Below the pieces are notes generated by a model, which was not told the origin of the DNA, did no database searches, and worked only from the letters and a program-made list of their open reading frames with translations. A program made the position numbers and the translations under genes. This document shows positions 9,253-17,121 of a stretch of 64,000 nucleotides of DNA, piece by piece. The DNA is from Streptomyces sp. NBC_01314 (lineage in GTDB: Bacteria > Actinomycetota > Actinomycetes > Streptomycetales > Streptomycetaceae). Numbering within the stretch: position 1 is the stretch's first letter; each line of letters opens with the position of its first letter. The stretch lies in NCBI RefSeq assembly GCF_041435215.1, contig NZ_CP108394.1, positions 2,976,001-3,040,000 of the forward strand. The letters run 5' to 3'.

Positions 9253-9289
9253 CCGGCCTCGTCCTCAATCGGCTGGAGGACGAGGCCGG
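9253..9289. terminator. Bidirectional terminator between convergent genes
   Basis: Perfect 14-bp inverted repeat (9253-9266 with 9276-9289) with a 9-nt loop, 21 nt after the DUF4142 stop. It overlaps the last codons of the opposing gene at 9265. Confidence 0.8.
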
Positions 9290-9936
9290 ATCCCCGTTGC
9301 CGTAGGGGCGGGGCCCAGCCGGAAGGAGCGCACGACCGCGACCGCGCACCCGACGACCAGCGCGCAGGCCAGGGCAGCGACGCCCGCCAGTCGGCCACGC
9401 TCCGTCTCCAGATCCACGCCGCGGGGCACAACCTTGCCCTCCGGGTCGTAGGCGACCATGAGCCCGTCCCCCGGCCGGGTCGATCCCCCGCAGCCCCGCC
9501 AGATCCTCGTACTGAGAGGAACGCCCTCGGAGCTGGTCACCGAGCACAGGTAGCGGCCGTCCCGGGTGCCCGCACCCGGCCCGCCCTCGACCGAGGTCAC
9601 CACCACCGGCCGCACCCGGCCGCGTTGCTCCAGCACCAGTCCCGCGGCGGCCTGCGGAGTCAGCAGTGCCAGGCACACCCCGAGCACCGTGACGATCCCG
9701 ACGAGCGCCCGTCCGGCCCCGGTGACGAGCAGATACACGCCCAGCGCGGCGGCGGCGACCAGCCCTGCCTCCCCACTGGCGAGGGCCGGCCGCCCGGTCC
9801 ACACCCCCCACGTCCCCACACCGACGATCGCGCCGGACGCCAGGAGCCCCGCGAACAGTCCTTCGGCGAGGAGCCACCACGGCGGCAGGCCGACGAACTC
9901 GGCGGGCCCCCACACGGCAGTCCTCAGATGGGACAT
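9265..9936 (-). CDS. Membrane protein of unknown function
   Basis: A 223-aa protein. There are three hydrophobic segments in the first 100 residues. A soluble loop of about 85 residues follows, with two Cys (YLCSV and RGCGG) and the motif RPGDGLMVAYDPEGKVVPRG. One final helix (about 184-205) ends the protein. The extracytoplasmic-looking loop with PGDG...YDP resembles the DUF3592-like small domain seen in membrane proteins, but the match is loose. ATG 9936 is used; the frame is open 38 codons further. Two inverted-repeat sites (10095 and 10155) lie in its upstream region. Confidence 0.6.
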   Translation of the reverse strand: MSHLRTAVWGPAEFVGLPPWWLLAEGLFAGLLASGAIVGVGTWGVWTGRPALASGEAGLVAAAALGVYLLVTGAGRALVGIVTVLGVCLALLTPQAAAGLVLEQRGRVRPVVVTSVEGGPGAGTRDGRYLCSVTSSEGVPLSTRIWRGCGGSTRPGDGLMVAYDPEGKVVPRGVDLETERGRLAGVAALACALVVGCAVAVVRSFRLGPAPTATGIRPRPPAD

Positions 9937-10094
9937 CAGTCCCGCTTCCGCCACGGAGGGTTGCCGACACAGTCTGTGCATCCGCCACTCCACCCCCGGG
10001 TCGTCCACTGTCCGCGAATCGCGACGCCCCATCGTGGCGCCCAGGGGCAACGGCCCGCACCGTCTTCACCAGCACATACGGGAACGGCCTACGC

Positions 10095-10109
10095 TGCCGG
10101 GCTCCGGCA
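10095..10109. promoter_or_regulatory. Palindrome TGCCGG-N3-CCGGCA, copy 1
   Basis: A 15-bp perfect-armed palindrome in the gap upstream of the minus-strand membrane protein gene (start 9936). Identical arms recur at 15727, 22058 and 23444, always between genes. Confidence 0.45.
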
Positions 10110-10154
10110 ACCAAACCCCGCACCGCCATCCCCCAGCCACCCTTCACGACTCTC

Positions 10155-10167
10155 TTGCATTATGCAA
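10155..10167. promoter_or_regulatory. Candidate MarR-type operator TTGCATTATGCAA
   Basis: A dyad with 6-bp arms, TTGCAT-T-ATGCAA, downstream of the MarR gene and upstream of the minus-strand gene starting at 9936. Its AT-rich sequence stands out sharply from the background. A MarR protein is encoded 76 nt away. Binding is an inference. Confidence 0.4.
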
Positions 10168-10242
10168 AATCTGTCATCGGGCGGGGCGGGGGCGGCCCAC
10201 ACACGTCGAACGGCGGCAGGAGCCGGGGATGATGACGCGCCC

Positions 10243-10776
10243 TCAGGCGTCGCGCCCCACCGCCGTGTCCACCCAGCCCAGCGGATACGGCTCCGCGTCG
10301 TCCGCCGCCGGAGCCGGTGGCTCCCCGCCCGCCTCGTTGAACGCGGTGAGCGCCCCGACGAGCGCCGACCGCTGGTCCGGAGCGATCCGCTCGACGATCG
10401 CCGCGATCTCGGCACGACGCCGGGCGGTGACGTCCGCGACGGTGCGCCGCCCCTCCTCCGTGAGCTGGAGCATGGTCTCGCGGCGGTTGTCCGGGTTGAC
10501 CTGACGGTCGGCGAGCCCGGCCGCGATCAGCCGGTCGACCATGCGCATGGCCGTCGACGGCGCCACCTGGAGCAGGTCCGCGAGGACGACCAGTTTCGTG
10601 GCACCACGGGTGGACAACACCACCAGCATGCGGAACTGCGGCAGCGTCACCCGCTCCTCGACCTCGGCCAGGGAGCGCGCCGAGACCGCCACCAACAACC
10701 GCGACGCGGTCAGCACCGCACGAGTCACCGCATCGACATCATCCACGTCCCCCACAGGGGCCTTACGCTCCGCCAT
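10243..10776 (-). CDS. MarR-family transcriptional regulator
   Basis: A 177-aa protein. The core VTLPQFRMLVVLSTRGATKL, LADLLQVAPSTAMRMVDRLI and GLADRQVNPDNRRETMLQLT is a MarR winged helix (recognition helix about 73-87, wing with DNRRE). The helical C-terminus is the dimerisation part. ATG 10776 is preceded by AGGGAGG at close spacing. The frame is open far upstream but overlaps the PP2C gene there. MarR proteins generally repress neighbouring or own promoters and respond to phenolic ligands, oxidants or drugs. The candidate dyad at 10155 lies on its 3' side. It lies 34 nt downstream of the PP2C gene and may be cotranscribed with it. Confidence 0.88.
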   Translation of the reverse strand: MAERKAPVGDVDDVDAVTRAVLTASRLLVAVSARSLAEVEERVTLPQFRMLVVLSTRGATKLVVLADLLQVAPSTAMRMVDRLIAAGLADRQVNPDNRRETMLQLTEEGRRTVADVTARRRAEIAAIVERIAPDQRSALVGALTAFNEAGGEPPAPAADDAEPYPLGWVDTAVGRDA

Positions 10777-10810
10777 GCCTCCCTTTCTACGCGCCGAGGC
10801 ACCCGTGCGC

Positions 10811-11515
10811 TCAATCGGCCGGAACAGATTTTCCCTTTCCATGACCGTGGTGGCGCAGCGGGAGGTCTGCCCGGTCGGCGAGCGGGCAGAACGAGCCGTG
10901 CTCGTCGCGGGCCTCGGCGACACCGCCGGTGCACAGCAGCAGCTGCTCACCGGGCTGGAACGCCACCGGGTACGGTTTCGGGCCATCGCCTCCATGGGCA
11001 CCCAACCCGAGCGGTAAGGCGTAGGAGGGCGGCTCTGGGAAGTCGACGGTGCCGTCCCGGCGTACGCGCGTCGGGGCCGGATGGCCGTAGTTGAGGAACA
11101 CGATCTCGCGGTCGGAGCCGAACTCGGCGAGGACCGCCGTGACGAACTTCTCCCTCTCCGACTCCCGGCCCACACTGCGCTCCCGCCGCTCGCCGAGCCC
11201 CACCGGGGCGGGTTCGTCGTGGGCGGCCTCACAGAAGGCGCCGAGCACCACGGCGGCCGTCTCGACCGCGGCCAGTCCCTTGCCCTGCACATCGCCGACG
11301 ATCGCCCGGAGGCCGTGCGGCGAGGCGACCACCTCGTACAGATCGCCACCGATCCGCGCCTCGGCGACGGCGGAGGTGTCCGACACCGCCACCTGCAGCG
11401 GACCCGTCGTCAGGGGCACGGTCCGCAGCACCCACTGGGCGATCTCGGCGAGAGAACCACGCCCGTCCAGCTCCGGCTCCGTGCGGCCGTCACCCTGCCC
11501 AGCGGTGGCTCGCAT
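10811..11515 (-). CDS. Truncated PP2C (SpoIIE-type) phosphatase, possibly inactive
   Basis: A 234-aa protein carrying the SpoIIE/PP2C core: ARIGGDLYEVVASPHGLRAI, VGDVQGKGLAAVETAAVVLG and NYGHPAPTRV. Actinomycete homologues usually have N-terminal transmembrane or sensor parts and continue about 60 residues further. This one starts directly with the catalytic domain and its C-terminus dissolves after EARDEHGSFCPLADRA. The metal-binding Asp in the usual YTDGV.EARD motif is Gly here (LCTGGVAEARD), so catalysis is doubtful. Such phosphatases normally dephosphorylate STAS antagonists, and a STAS gene lies 4 kb away. ATG 11515 has GGAGG upstream; an earlier ATG is at 11569. Confidence 0.7.
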   Translation of the reverse strand: MRATAGQGDGRTEPELDGRGSLAEIAQWVLRTVPLTTGPLQVAVSDTSAVAEARIGGDLYEVVASPHGLRAIVGDVQGKGLAAVETAAVVLGAFCEAAHDEPAPVGLGERRERSVGRESEREKFVTAVLAEFGSDREIVFLNYGHPAPTRVRRDGTVDFPEPPSYALPLGLGAHGGDGPKPYPVAFQPGEQLLLCTGGVAEARDEHGSFCPLADRADLPLRHHGHGKGKSVPAD

Positions 11516-11699
11516 GGACCCTCCGGCCGAGACGCGGTACGGCCCGCACTCCGGGCCGACCGTACGCATCGATCACGCCTCGCCCGACTCCGGACGGGCA
11601 GCAGATCGTGAGCCTTCATCACACCGGCCCGTCGGCTCCTCGCACTCGCCGAAGCATCCGCATCCACCCCCGCAACGCCGATAGGCCAGAGACCAGGCC

Positions 11700-11966
11700 C
11701 TACGTGCGAGGCGGATCCAGGAGGAAGGCGACCAGACCGCCCGCCAGCAGCGCCCACGCAAGGATCGCGGCCCCGGCCTGCTGCCAGCCCATCACGGCGA
11801 TGACCAATGTCGTGGCCAACCCTGCGGTCATGGCGCGGCCACTGGCGACGAACGCCCACTGTTTCCGTGCGCTGCCCGGTCTGCGGATCTCGCCGATCGC
11901 GGTCCTGATCACCAGTGCGGCGATGACGACGACCACCGGCATCAGTGACGTCGCGGCCGGGTTCAC
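11700..11966 (-). CDS. Small membrane protein, third gene of the nhaA operon
   Basis: An 88-aa protein with three hydrophobic segments (about 7-22, 42-60 and 62-82) and a basic loop (EIRRPGSARKQ). Its GTG at 11966 overlaps the stop of the upstream CBS gene (GTGA), so translation is coupled to it. Co-transcription with nhaA and the CBS gene suggests an accessory role in ion transport, which is inference. No family is recognised. Confidence 0.6.
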   Translation of the reverse strand: MNPAATSLMPVVVVIAALVIRTAIGEIRRPGSARKQWAFVASGRAMTAGLATTLVIAVMGWQQAGAAILAWALLAGGLVAFLLDPPRT

Positions 11967-12423
11967 GGCGTGCCTTCGAGGAAGTGCCGCATGCGTCGGG
12001 CGGCAGTGACCATGCCGAGCCGCGTCACGTTCATGCCCTCGCGTTCGACGACGGCGACCAGGGGGCTGTGGGTGCGGGCCATGAGGGCGGCTACCTCCAA
12101 GGGGCGGGCGTCGGGGCCGACGACGGAAGGTGGGTACAGGCGACGTGGCGCCCGTTCCGCCGCGGTGAGTCCGACCAGCCGTTCGGCGAGTTCGGCATCA
12201 TGCTGTTCGCCTGAGACTCGGGCGAGTGTCGGGTCCTCGGCGACGTGGACGGGGATGAGCGCCCGGTGAGCTGGGAGCCGGGCACCAAGGCGTACGGCTG
12301 TCCGTCGGTGTCGAGGACCGGCAGGGCCGGCAGCGGCTGCTCGGGCGGCGGGCGGGCCTCGCTCGTCGCGTCGTCGTCCGTGGTCACGAAGGGGCAGGGC
12401 TCGGCGAGATCCCGTGCGCTCAT
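11963..12423 (-). pseudogene. CBS-domain protein paired with NhaA, frameshifted
   Basis: The N-terminal half (MSARDLAEPCPFVTTDDDAT to PYALVPGSQLTG) and the C-terminal half (HVAEDPTLARVSGEQHDAEL, VVGPDARPLEVAALMARTHS, VTAARRMRHFLEGTP) lie in different frames joined near 12268. The intact paralogue at 17108-17563 aligns throughout and reads QLVGRLLP at this point, so a single missing base explains the break. Both copies are two-CBS proteins, which typically bind adenine nucleotides. The start is 9 nt after the nhaA stop. It could be a sequencing error or a true pseudogene. Confidence 0.75.
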
Positions 12424-12432
12424 GGCCGTCCT

Positions 12433-13749
12433 TCAGGCTGTGCCCTCGCCGCCGTCGCGGCAGGGGGCTGTGTGCTGGTAGATGTCGGGGATGCCGTCTG
12501 CGTCCTCGTCCCGTGTCTCGTCCTCCCACAGGCGGCGGTAGATCCCGTTGCGGCGTTTGACCAGCCCCGCCGCGAGCGTCGCGGCGATCAGTGAGCCGAG
12601 CAGCACCGCGGCCTTGATGTGCTCGGCGTCGGCCGGGTCGGGGAAGGAGAGTTCGCCGATCAGCAGGGCGACGGTGAAGCCGATGCCTGCCAGCACCGCC
12701 AACGCGAACACGTCCGCCCACGCCAGGTCTGGGTTGAGTCGGGCCCGGGTGAACCGGGCCGCCAGGTAGGTGGCCGCGAAAATCCCCACCGTCTTGCCCA
12801 CGACCAGACCGAGCACCACCCCCAGCGGCTCCGGACGCGTGAACACCTCACCCACCGCGCCGGCCGACACGCTCACCCCGGCGGCGAACAGCGCGAACAG
12901 CGGCACCGCCACCCCGGCCGAGACCGGCCTCAGCAGATGCTCGGTCCGCTCCCCGGGCGAGGCGTCCTCGCCCTCGTCGCGGACGGTCCGCAGGATCAGG
13001 CCCATCGCCACACCGGCGACCGTGGCGTGCACGCCGCCGTTGTACATCAGCGCCCAGGTCACCACGCCGAGGGGTACGTACCACCACCAGCCGCGTACCC
13101 GGAACCGCTGCAGCACGTAGAACACGACCAGCCCGGCCACGGCCCCGGCGAGCGCGGCCGAGTTCAGGTCACTGCTGAAGAAGACCGCGATCACCAGGAT
13201 CGCGCCCAGATCGTCGACCACCGCGAGGGTCAGCAGGAAGGCCCGCAAGGCCGAGGGCAGGTGGGTGGAGAGCACCGCGAGGACGGCGAGTGCGAAGGCG
13301 ATGTCCGTGGCCATCGGCACCGCCCAGCCCTGACCGCTCCCCCCGCCGAGCCCGGTGGTGGCCAGGTAGACGGCGGCGGGCACCGCCATGCCGCACAGGG
13401 CGGCGATCACGGGCAGGGCGGCGGTGGCCGGGGTCCGCAGTTCGCCGACGACCAGTTCACGCTTCAGCTCGATCCCGGCGACCAGGAAGAAGACGGTCAG
13501 CAGCCCGTCACTGGTCCAGTGCCCCACCGACAGATCCAGGCCGAGCGCGGATATCCCGAAGTGGAAGTCGCGGATGTCCTCGTAGGTGCCGCTCCACGGG
13601 GTGTTCGCCCAGACCAGCGCCACCACGGCCGCCGCCAGGAGCACCAGCCCGCCGACCGTCTCCGTGCGCAGGGCCCGGGCCACCCGCATCTGCTCCGGCC
13701 AAGGCAGCAGGCCGAGGAAGACGGAACGCTCGCGGCGGGGGACGGTCAT
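12433..13749 (-). CDS. nhaA: Na+/H+ antiporter NhaA
   Basis: A 438-aa protein with about 12 transmembrane segments. NhaA hallmarks are FFLVAGIELKREL in the early part, PMATDIAFALAVLA, and the paired aspartates in FLLTLAVVDDLGAILVIAVF that bind the ion in Escherichia coli NhaA. GIGFTVALLIGELSF is a further conserved block. The extension DADGIPDIYQ near the end resembles a calcium-binding loop. ATG 13749 has GGAGG upstream. The leader contains the conserved 24-nt element at 13797-13820 and a GGGCACGTGTGCCC palindrome. It is the first gene of an operon with a CBS protein and a small membrane protein. Confidence 0.95.
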   Translation of the reverse strand: MTVPRRERSVFLGLLPWPEQMRVARALRTETVGGLVLLAAAVVALVWANTPWSGTYEDIRDFHFGISALGLDLSVGHWTSDGLLTVFFLVAGIELKRELVVGELRTPATAALPVIAALCGMAVPAAVYLATTGLGGGSGQGWAVPMATDIAFALAVLAVLSTHLPSALRAFLLTLAVVDDLGAILVIAVFFSSDLNSAALAGAVAGLVVFYVLQRFRVRGWWWYVPLGVVTWALMYNGGVHATVAGVAMGLILRTVRDEGEDASPGERTEHLLRPVSAGVAVPLFALFAAGVSVSAGAVGEVFTRPEPLGVVLGLVVGKTVGIFAATYLAARFTRARLNPDLAWADVFALAVLAGIGFTVALLIGELSFPDPADAEHIKAAVLLGSLIAATLAAGLVKRRNGIYRRLWEDETRDEDADGIPDIYQHTAPCRDGGEGTA

Positions 13750-13796
13750 CCGGGGGCCTCCGTGGCATCGGGATTCGGGCACACGTGCCCCTTCGA

Positions 13797-13820
13797 CGCC
13801 GACCAGACTTCCCGGCACAC
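13797..13820 (-). promoter_or_regulatory. Conserved leader element, copy A (nhaA)
   Basis: Minus-strand sequence GTGTGCCGGGAAGTCTGGTC plus GGCG, ending 47 nt before the nhaA start codon. It is identical to copies B, C and D except at one pyrimidine. GCCG and CGGC at its ends can pair around an 11-nt loop, suggesting a structured RNA. Confidence 0.65.
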
Positions 13821-14094
13821 CCCGCGCCTCTTTGACGCGTTCTTTACACACTATCCGCCCATAGCGGCGGGCATGCGGCGGGGGCGCTCCCGATGAGGGG
13901 TCGCCCGCTGCGATCATCATCACGTTTGAGGGGTCGTCGATAACTGTGGCTTCCGGGACCCCGCAGGTCGCGCGGAACGCCGTCGTCCTGGGGGCGCCCG
14001 GGGAAGCCGGCCTCGGCCGCGTACATCCCCGTACTCGATCGCACATCCGAACCGGCGCAGGCCGACAGCCTCGCGGTTCGCAGGTCAGAAGGGC

Positions 14095-15165
14095 TCAGAA
14101 GGGCTTCGTCGGCCAGTCCAGCAGCCGGGCCCCGATCACCGCCGTCTGCAGGGTGTAGCGGTGCACCGGGTCGGACGGGTCGGCGCCGGTGAGCTTGTGG
14201 ATGCGTTCCAGGCGGTAGGTGAAGGCGCGCACGCTCAGCGACAGCCGCCGGGCCGCCTCCGCGGAGACGCAGCCGGAGTCGAAGTAGGCGGTGAGGGTGT
14301 CGAGGAGCGGCTGGGCGCCGCCGCGGGCCTCGCGCAGCGGGCCGAGGGCGCTCGCCACCAGGTCGGCCATGGCCTGCCGGTCGCGGGTGAGGACGGGGTA
14401 GACGAGGAGGTCGGCGGCGCGCAGCACCGGCTCGTCGATCTCCAGGCGTTCGGCCAGGTCGAGGGCGTTCAGCGCCTCCTCGTAGGACTGGACGACACCC
14501 GCCGCGCCGGGCTGCGGACGGCCGATCGCCACCTGGCCTCCCCCCATGGCAGCGAACGCCTGCTTGGCGAAGTACGCGAGAACGTCGCCCTGGTCTCCGG
14601 GGGCGATGCACACGAGCCGCCCGGCCTTGGTGGTGAGCAGGATGCTGCGGTCGCCGAACCGGCCGATCAGCGCCCGCTCCACCTCCCGCAGGACCGGATC
14701 GCCCTCGTCGTACGCGGCCTCGCCGCGCGCCACGGCGACGGCGTGCTCGTACGACAGGCGCAGTCCGTAGCGTTCCGCGCGCTGGGCGAGTCTGCCCAGG
14801 TCGCTGCGGCCGTACAGCAGGTCGTCGACGAACTCCCGGCGGGCGGCCTCCTCCTGGCGGACGGCGAGCCGCTGGGCCCGCTCGTAGCCCTCGGCGAACG
14901 CGTCCAGGGCCTGGGCCGCCGCCGCGAGCATGTCGTCCACGGACCGGTCCTCACCGGTGGGCCAGGTCGACCGCGTCGCGGCCATATGGGCACTGACCAG
15001 GGCACGCAGCCCGACACCGGCTTCCGCGGCCTGCTCACCCAGGGCACGGCGCGAATCGAGTTCCTCCCGGGTCAGCCGGCGGCCGGTCGCCGGAGCATCC
15101 TCGATGATGCCGGCGTACCCCTCCAGGTACTTCGCGTACTCCGCCGCCACGTCCCGCCCTGCCAT
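14095..15165 (-). CDS. PucR-family transcriptional regulator
   Basis: A 356-aa protein. Residues about 1-130 are helical (sensor-like, SRRALGEQAAEAGVGLRALV). The middle is a GGDEF-like domain typical of CdaR/PucR regulators. The C-terminal LLDTLTAYFDSGCVSAEAAR, RLSLSVRAFTYRLERIHKLT and GADPSDPVHRYTLQTAVIGA is the PucR helix-turn-helix (HTH_30). It is monocistronic, convergent with no partner, and divergent from the STAS gene. ATG 15165 begins MAGRDVAAEY; a different-frame ATG sits 4 nt upstream. No effector can be deduced. Confidence 0.88.
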   Translation of the reverse strand: MAGRDVAAEYAKYLEGYAGIIEDAPATGRRLTREELDSRRALGEQAAEAGVGLRALVSAHMAATRSTWPTGEDRSVDDMLAAAAQALDAFAEGYERAQRLAVRQEEAARREFVDDLLYGRSDLGRLAQRAERYGLRLSYEHAVAVARGEAAYDEGDPVLREVERALIGRFGDRSILLTTKAGRLVCIAPGDQGDVLAYFAKQAFAAMGGGQVAIGRPQPGAAGVVQSYEEALNALDLAERLEIDEPVLRAADLLVYPVLTRDRQAMADLVASALGPLREARGGAQPLLDTLTAYFDSGCVSAEAARRLSLSVRAFTYRLERIHKLTGADPSDPVHRYTLQTAVIGARLLDWPTKPF

Positions 15166-15306
15166 CCATGCCCCCGAATGCCGATGCGCCGTTGACGCCT
15201 TTCTAACGCATGAGCCCCTGGGCGGGACGGGCAGGGACGGTGTCCCTGCCCGTCTCCGGCAGTTCCCGGAGGCGGTGCCGGGCATGTGCCGATACGCTGC
15301 CCTCAG

Positions 15307-15330
15307 GTGTGCCGGGAAGCCTGGTCGGCG
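15307..15330 (+). promoter_or_regulatory. Conserved leader element, copy B (STAS gene)
   Basis: The 24-nt element with C at the variable pyrimidine (GCCGGGAAGCCTGGTCGGC core), ending 30 nt before the GTG of the STAS gene. Confidence 0.65.
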
Positions 15331-15360
15331 GATGTTTCCCTCTGCCCCCGGGAGCCGCTC

Positions 15361-15705
15361 GTGCACCTCTTCCCCTTCCGTCACCGCCCACGCCCCGGAC
15401 CGCAGCGCCCCCACGGACATGAGGTGGTCCAGCTGCACGGCGACCTGGACGTGCGCAGCGCCGCGGCGACGGGCAGACGTCTCGTACGGCTGATCCACAC
15501 CGGGCCGGGCGTCCTGGAAGTGGACCTGGCGGACGTGCCGCACCTCAGCCCCACCGGGTGCGCGGCGCTCTTCACCGCGCTCCGCGCCGCCCGCGCACAC
15601 GGCACACGGCTGGTCCTCACCCATCCCAACGAGCAGGTGCGGGTGATGCTGCGGCAGATCGGTCTCACCCGGGCTCTCGCCGGGGGAAAAGACAGCACGG
15701 AGTGA
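15361..15705 (+). CDS. STAS-domain anti-sigma-factor antagonist
   Basis: A 114-aa protein. HEVVQLHGDLDVRSAAATGR, GVLEVDLADVPHLSPTGCAA and RLVLTHPNEQVRVMLRQIGL follow the SpoIIAA/STAS fold. At the usual phosphorylation loop (DSSG) it reads SPTG, leaving Thr as the only hydroxyl at the canonical position. GTG 15361 follows CGGGAG; an upstream in-frame ATG would place the conserved leader element inside the coding region and is disfavoured. STAS antagonists are controlled by kinase and PP2C partners. The only PP2C gene nearby lacks a metal ligand. Confidence 0.8.
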   Translation: MHLFPFRHRPRPGPQRPHGHEVVQLHGDLDVRSAAATGRRLVRLIHTGPGVLEVDLADVPHLSPTGCAALFTALRAARAHGTRLVLTHPNEQVRVMLRQIGLTRALAGGKDSTE

Positions 15706-15726
15706 CGTGCCCCGAAGAACGCGCGT

Positions 15727-15741
15727 TGCCGGACACCGGCA
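15727..15741. promoter_or_regulatory. Palindrome TGCCGG-N3-CCGGCA, copy 2
   Basis: TGCCGGACACCGGCA between the STAS stop and the antiporter leader, 145 nt upstream of the antiporter start. It could be an operator or the base of a weak terminator for the STAS gene. Confidence 0.45.
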
Positions 15742-15812
15742 GCACACGGGCTCCGGAGTTGCGTGCCAAGGACCTGTCAAAGCCGCGTAAAGGACGGGTA
15801 GGGTTCCCCGCG

Positions 15813-15836
15813 GTGTGCCGGGAAGTCTGGTCGGCG
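15813..15836 (+). promoter_or_regulatory. Conserved leader element, copy C (CPA1 antiporter)
   Basis: The 24-nt element with T at the variable pyrimidine, ending 49 nt before the antiporter ATG. It is preceded by GGTTCCCC, which can pair with GGGAA inside the element and would compete with the internal stem. A perfect palindrome AGAGAGCTCTCT (15844-15855) follows before the start codon. Confidence 0.65.
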
Positions 15837-15885
15837 GTCTGGAGAGAGCTCTCTTCGGACTCCTTGCCGATCGGGGGTCTTGGTC

Positions 15886-17121
15886 ATGGTGCTTGTCGTG
15901 GTCTTCGGGGTGGCGCTGCTGATCGCGGTGCTGTTGTCGGGTCTCGCCGCCCGGACCGTTCTGTCGACGTCGCTTCTCTTCCTGGTCGGTGGCGCGCTGG
16001 TCAGTGACGGTTTCCTGGGCCTGATCCACATCACGCCGGACAGCGAGATGGTCTCCGTGACGGCCGACCTGGCACTGTTCGCGGTTCTGTTCACCGACGG
16101 CATGCACGTCTCCTTCCCCAAACTGCGACAGAACTGGCGCAACCCGGCCCGCGCGCTCGGCCTCGGCATGCCGCTGGCCTTCGTCGGCATGGCGCTCCTC
16201 ACGCACTACCTGGTGGGCCTGGACTGGACGACGTCCTTCCTCGTCTGCGCCGTGCTCGCGCCCACCGACCCGGTGTTCGCCTCCGCGATCGTCGGGCGCA
16301 AGGAAGTCCCGTCGAAGCTGCGGCAGTTGCTGAACGTGGAGAGCGGGATCAACGACGGGCTCGCCCTGCCGGTCGTCCTCATCCTGATCGCCGCGGCCGG
16401 GCCGACCTCCGGGCACGCCGAGGCTTCCCTGGGGAAGATCGCACTGGAGCTGGTCCTCGGTCTGGTCTTCGGTGTGGTCCTGCCGTTCGTGGTGATCGAG
16501 CTCGTACGGTTCAGGCTGCTGGGCGCCGAGCCCAAGCTGCAGCCGCTGCTGCCACTGGCGATCGGCGTGATCCTCTACGCGGTCTGCCACCTCACGCACG
16601 CCAACCCCTACCTCGCCGCGTTCTCCGCCGGCGCCGTGCTCACCGCGCGCTCGATCGAAGCGAAGGAGGCGTTCGAGCCACTCGGAGAGGCACTCGCGGA
16701 GCTGGCCAAGTTCGCGGCCCTGCTGGTGTTCGGCGCGCTGCTGACGCCGCAGTTGTTCGGCGATCTGCCCTTCGGCGGCTACATCGCGGTCGTCCTCGCC
16801 ATCGTGCTGATCCGCCCCGCCTCGCTGCTGCTGTCGCTGCTCGGCACCCGGTTCACCCGTCAGGAGAAGCTGGTCGCGGCCTGGTTCGGACCGAAGGGCT
16901 TCGCGTCCGTGGTGTACGGGCTGCTGGTGCTGCAGGCCGGGATCCCGCAGGGCGAGGAGGCGTTCACGCTCATCGCCGTGTGCATCGCCTTCTCCATCGT
17001 CGCGCACAGCTCCACCGACGTACCGATCGCCCGTCTCTTCCACGTCGAGGCCCTCGCGGGCGTGCCCGGCGGCGATGCCTCGCCCCCTACCGCCGAGGAG
17101 GCCGACCGTGTCGGCACGTGA
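15886..17121 (+). CDS. CPA1-type cation/proton antiporter
   Basis: A 411-aa protein with about 12 hydrophobic segments. Typical CPA1 blocks are LALFAVLFTDGMHVSFPKLR, VCAVLAPTDPVFASAIVGRK and RQLLNVESGINDGLALPVVL (the ND motif with ion-binding Asp), then WFGPKGFASVVYGL. It should exchange Na+ or K+ for H+ at the cytoplasmic membrane. ATG 15886 is used; a TTG lies two codons upstream. Its 3' end overlaps the CBS gene at 17108, so the two are cotranslated, mirroring the nhaA-CBS arrangement. Confidence 0.92.
   Translation: MVLVVVFGVALLIAVLLSGLAARTVLSTSLLFLVGGALVSDGFLGLIHITPDSEMVSVTADLALFAVLFTDGMHVSFPKLRQNWRNPARALGLGMPLAFVGMALLTHYLVGLDWTTSFLVCAVLAPTDPVFASAIVGRKEVPSKLRQLLNVESGINDGLALPVVLILIAAAGPTSGHAEASLGKIALELVLGLVFGVVLPFVVIELVRFRLLGAEPKLQPLLPLAIGVILYAVCHLTHANPYLAAFSAGAVLTARSIEAKEAFEPLGEALAELAKFAALLVFGALLTPQLFGDLPFGGYIAVVLAIVLIRPASLLLSLLGTRFTRQEKLVAAWFGPKGFASVVYGLLVLQAGIPQGEEAFTLIAVCIAFSIVAHSSTDVPIARLFHVEALAGVPGGDASPPTAEEADRVGT

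Noticed and set aside
15166..17043. A 626-codon antisense continuation upstream of the PucR regulator
   Set aside because: It runs antisense to the STAS and CPA1 genes and consists of charged low-complexity residues. It is a mirror of G/C-rich third positions.
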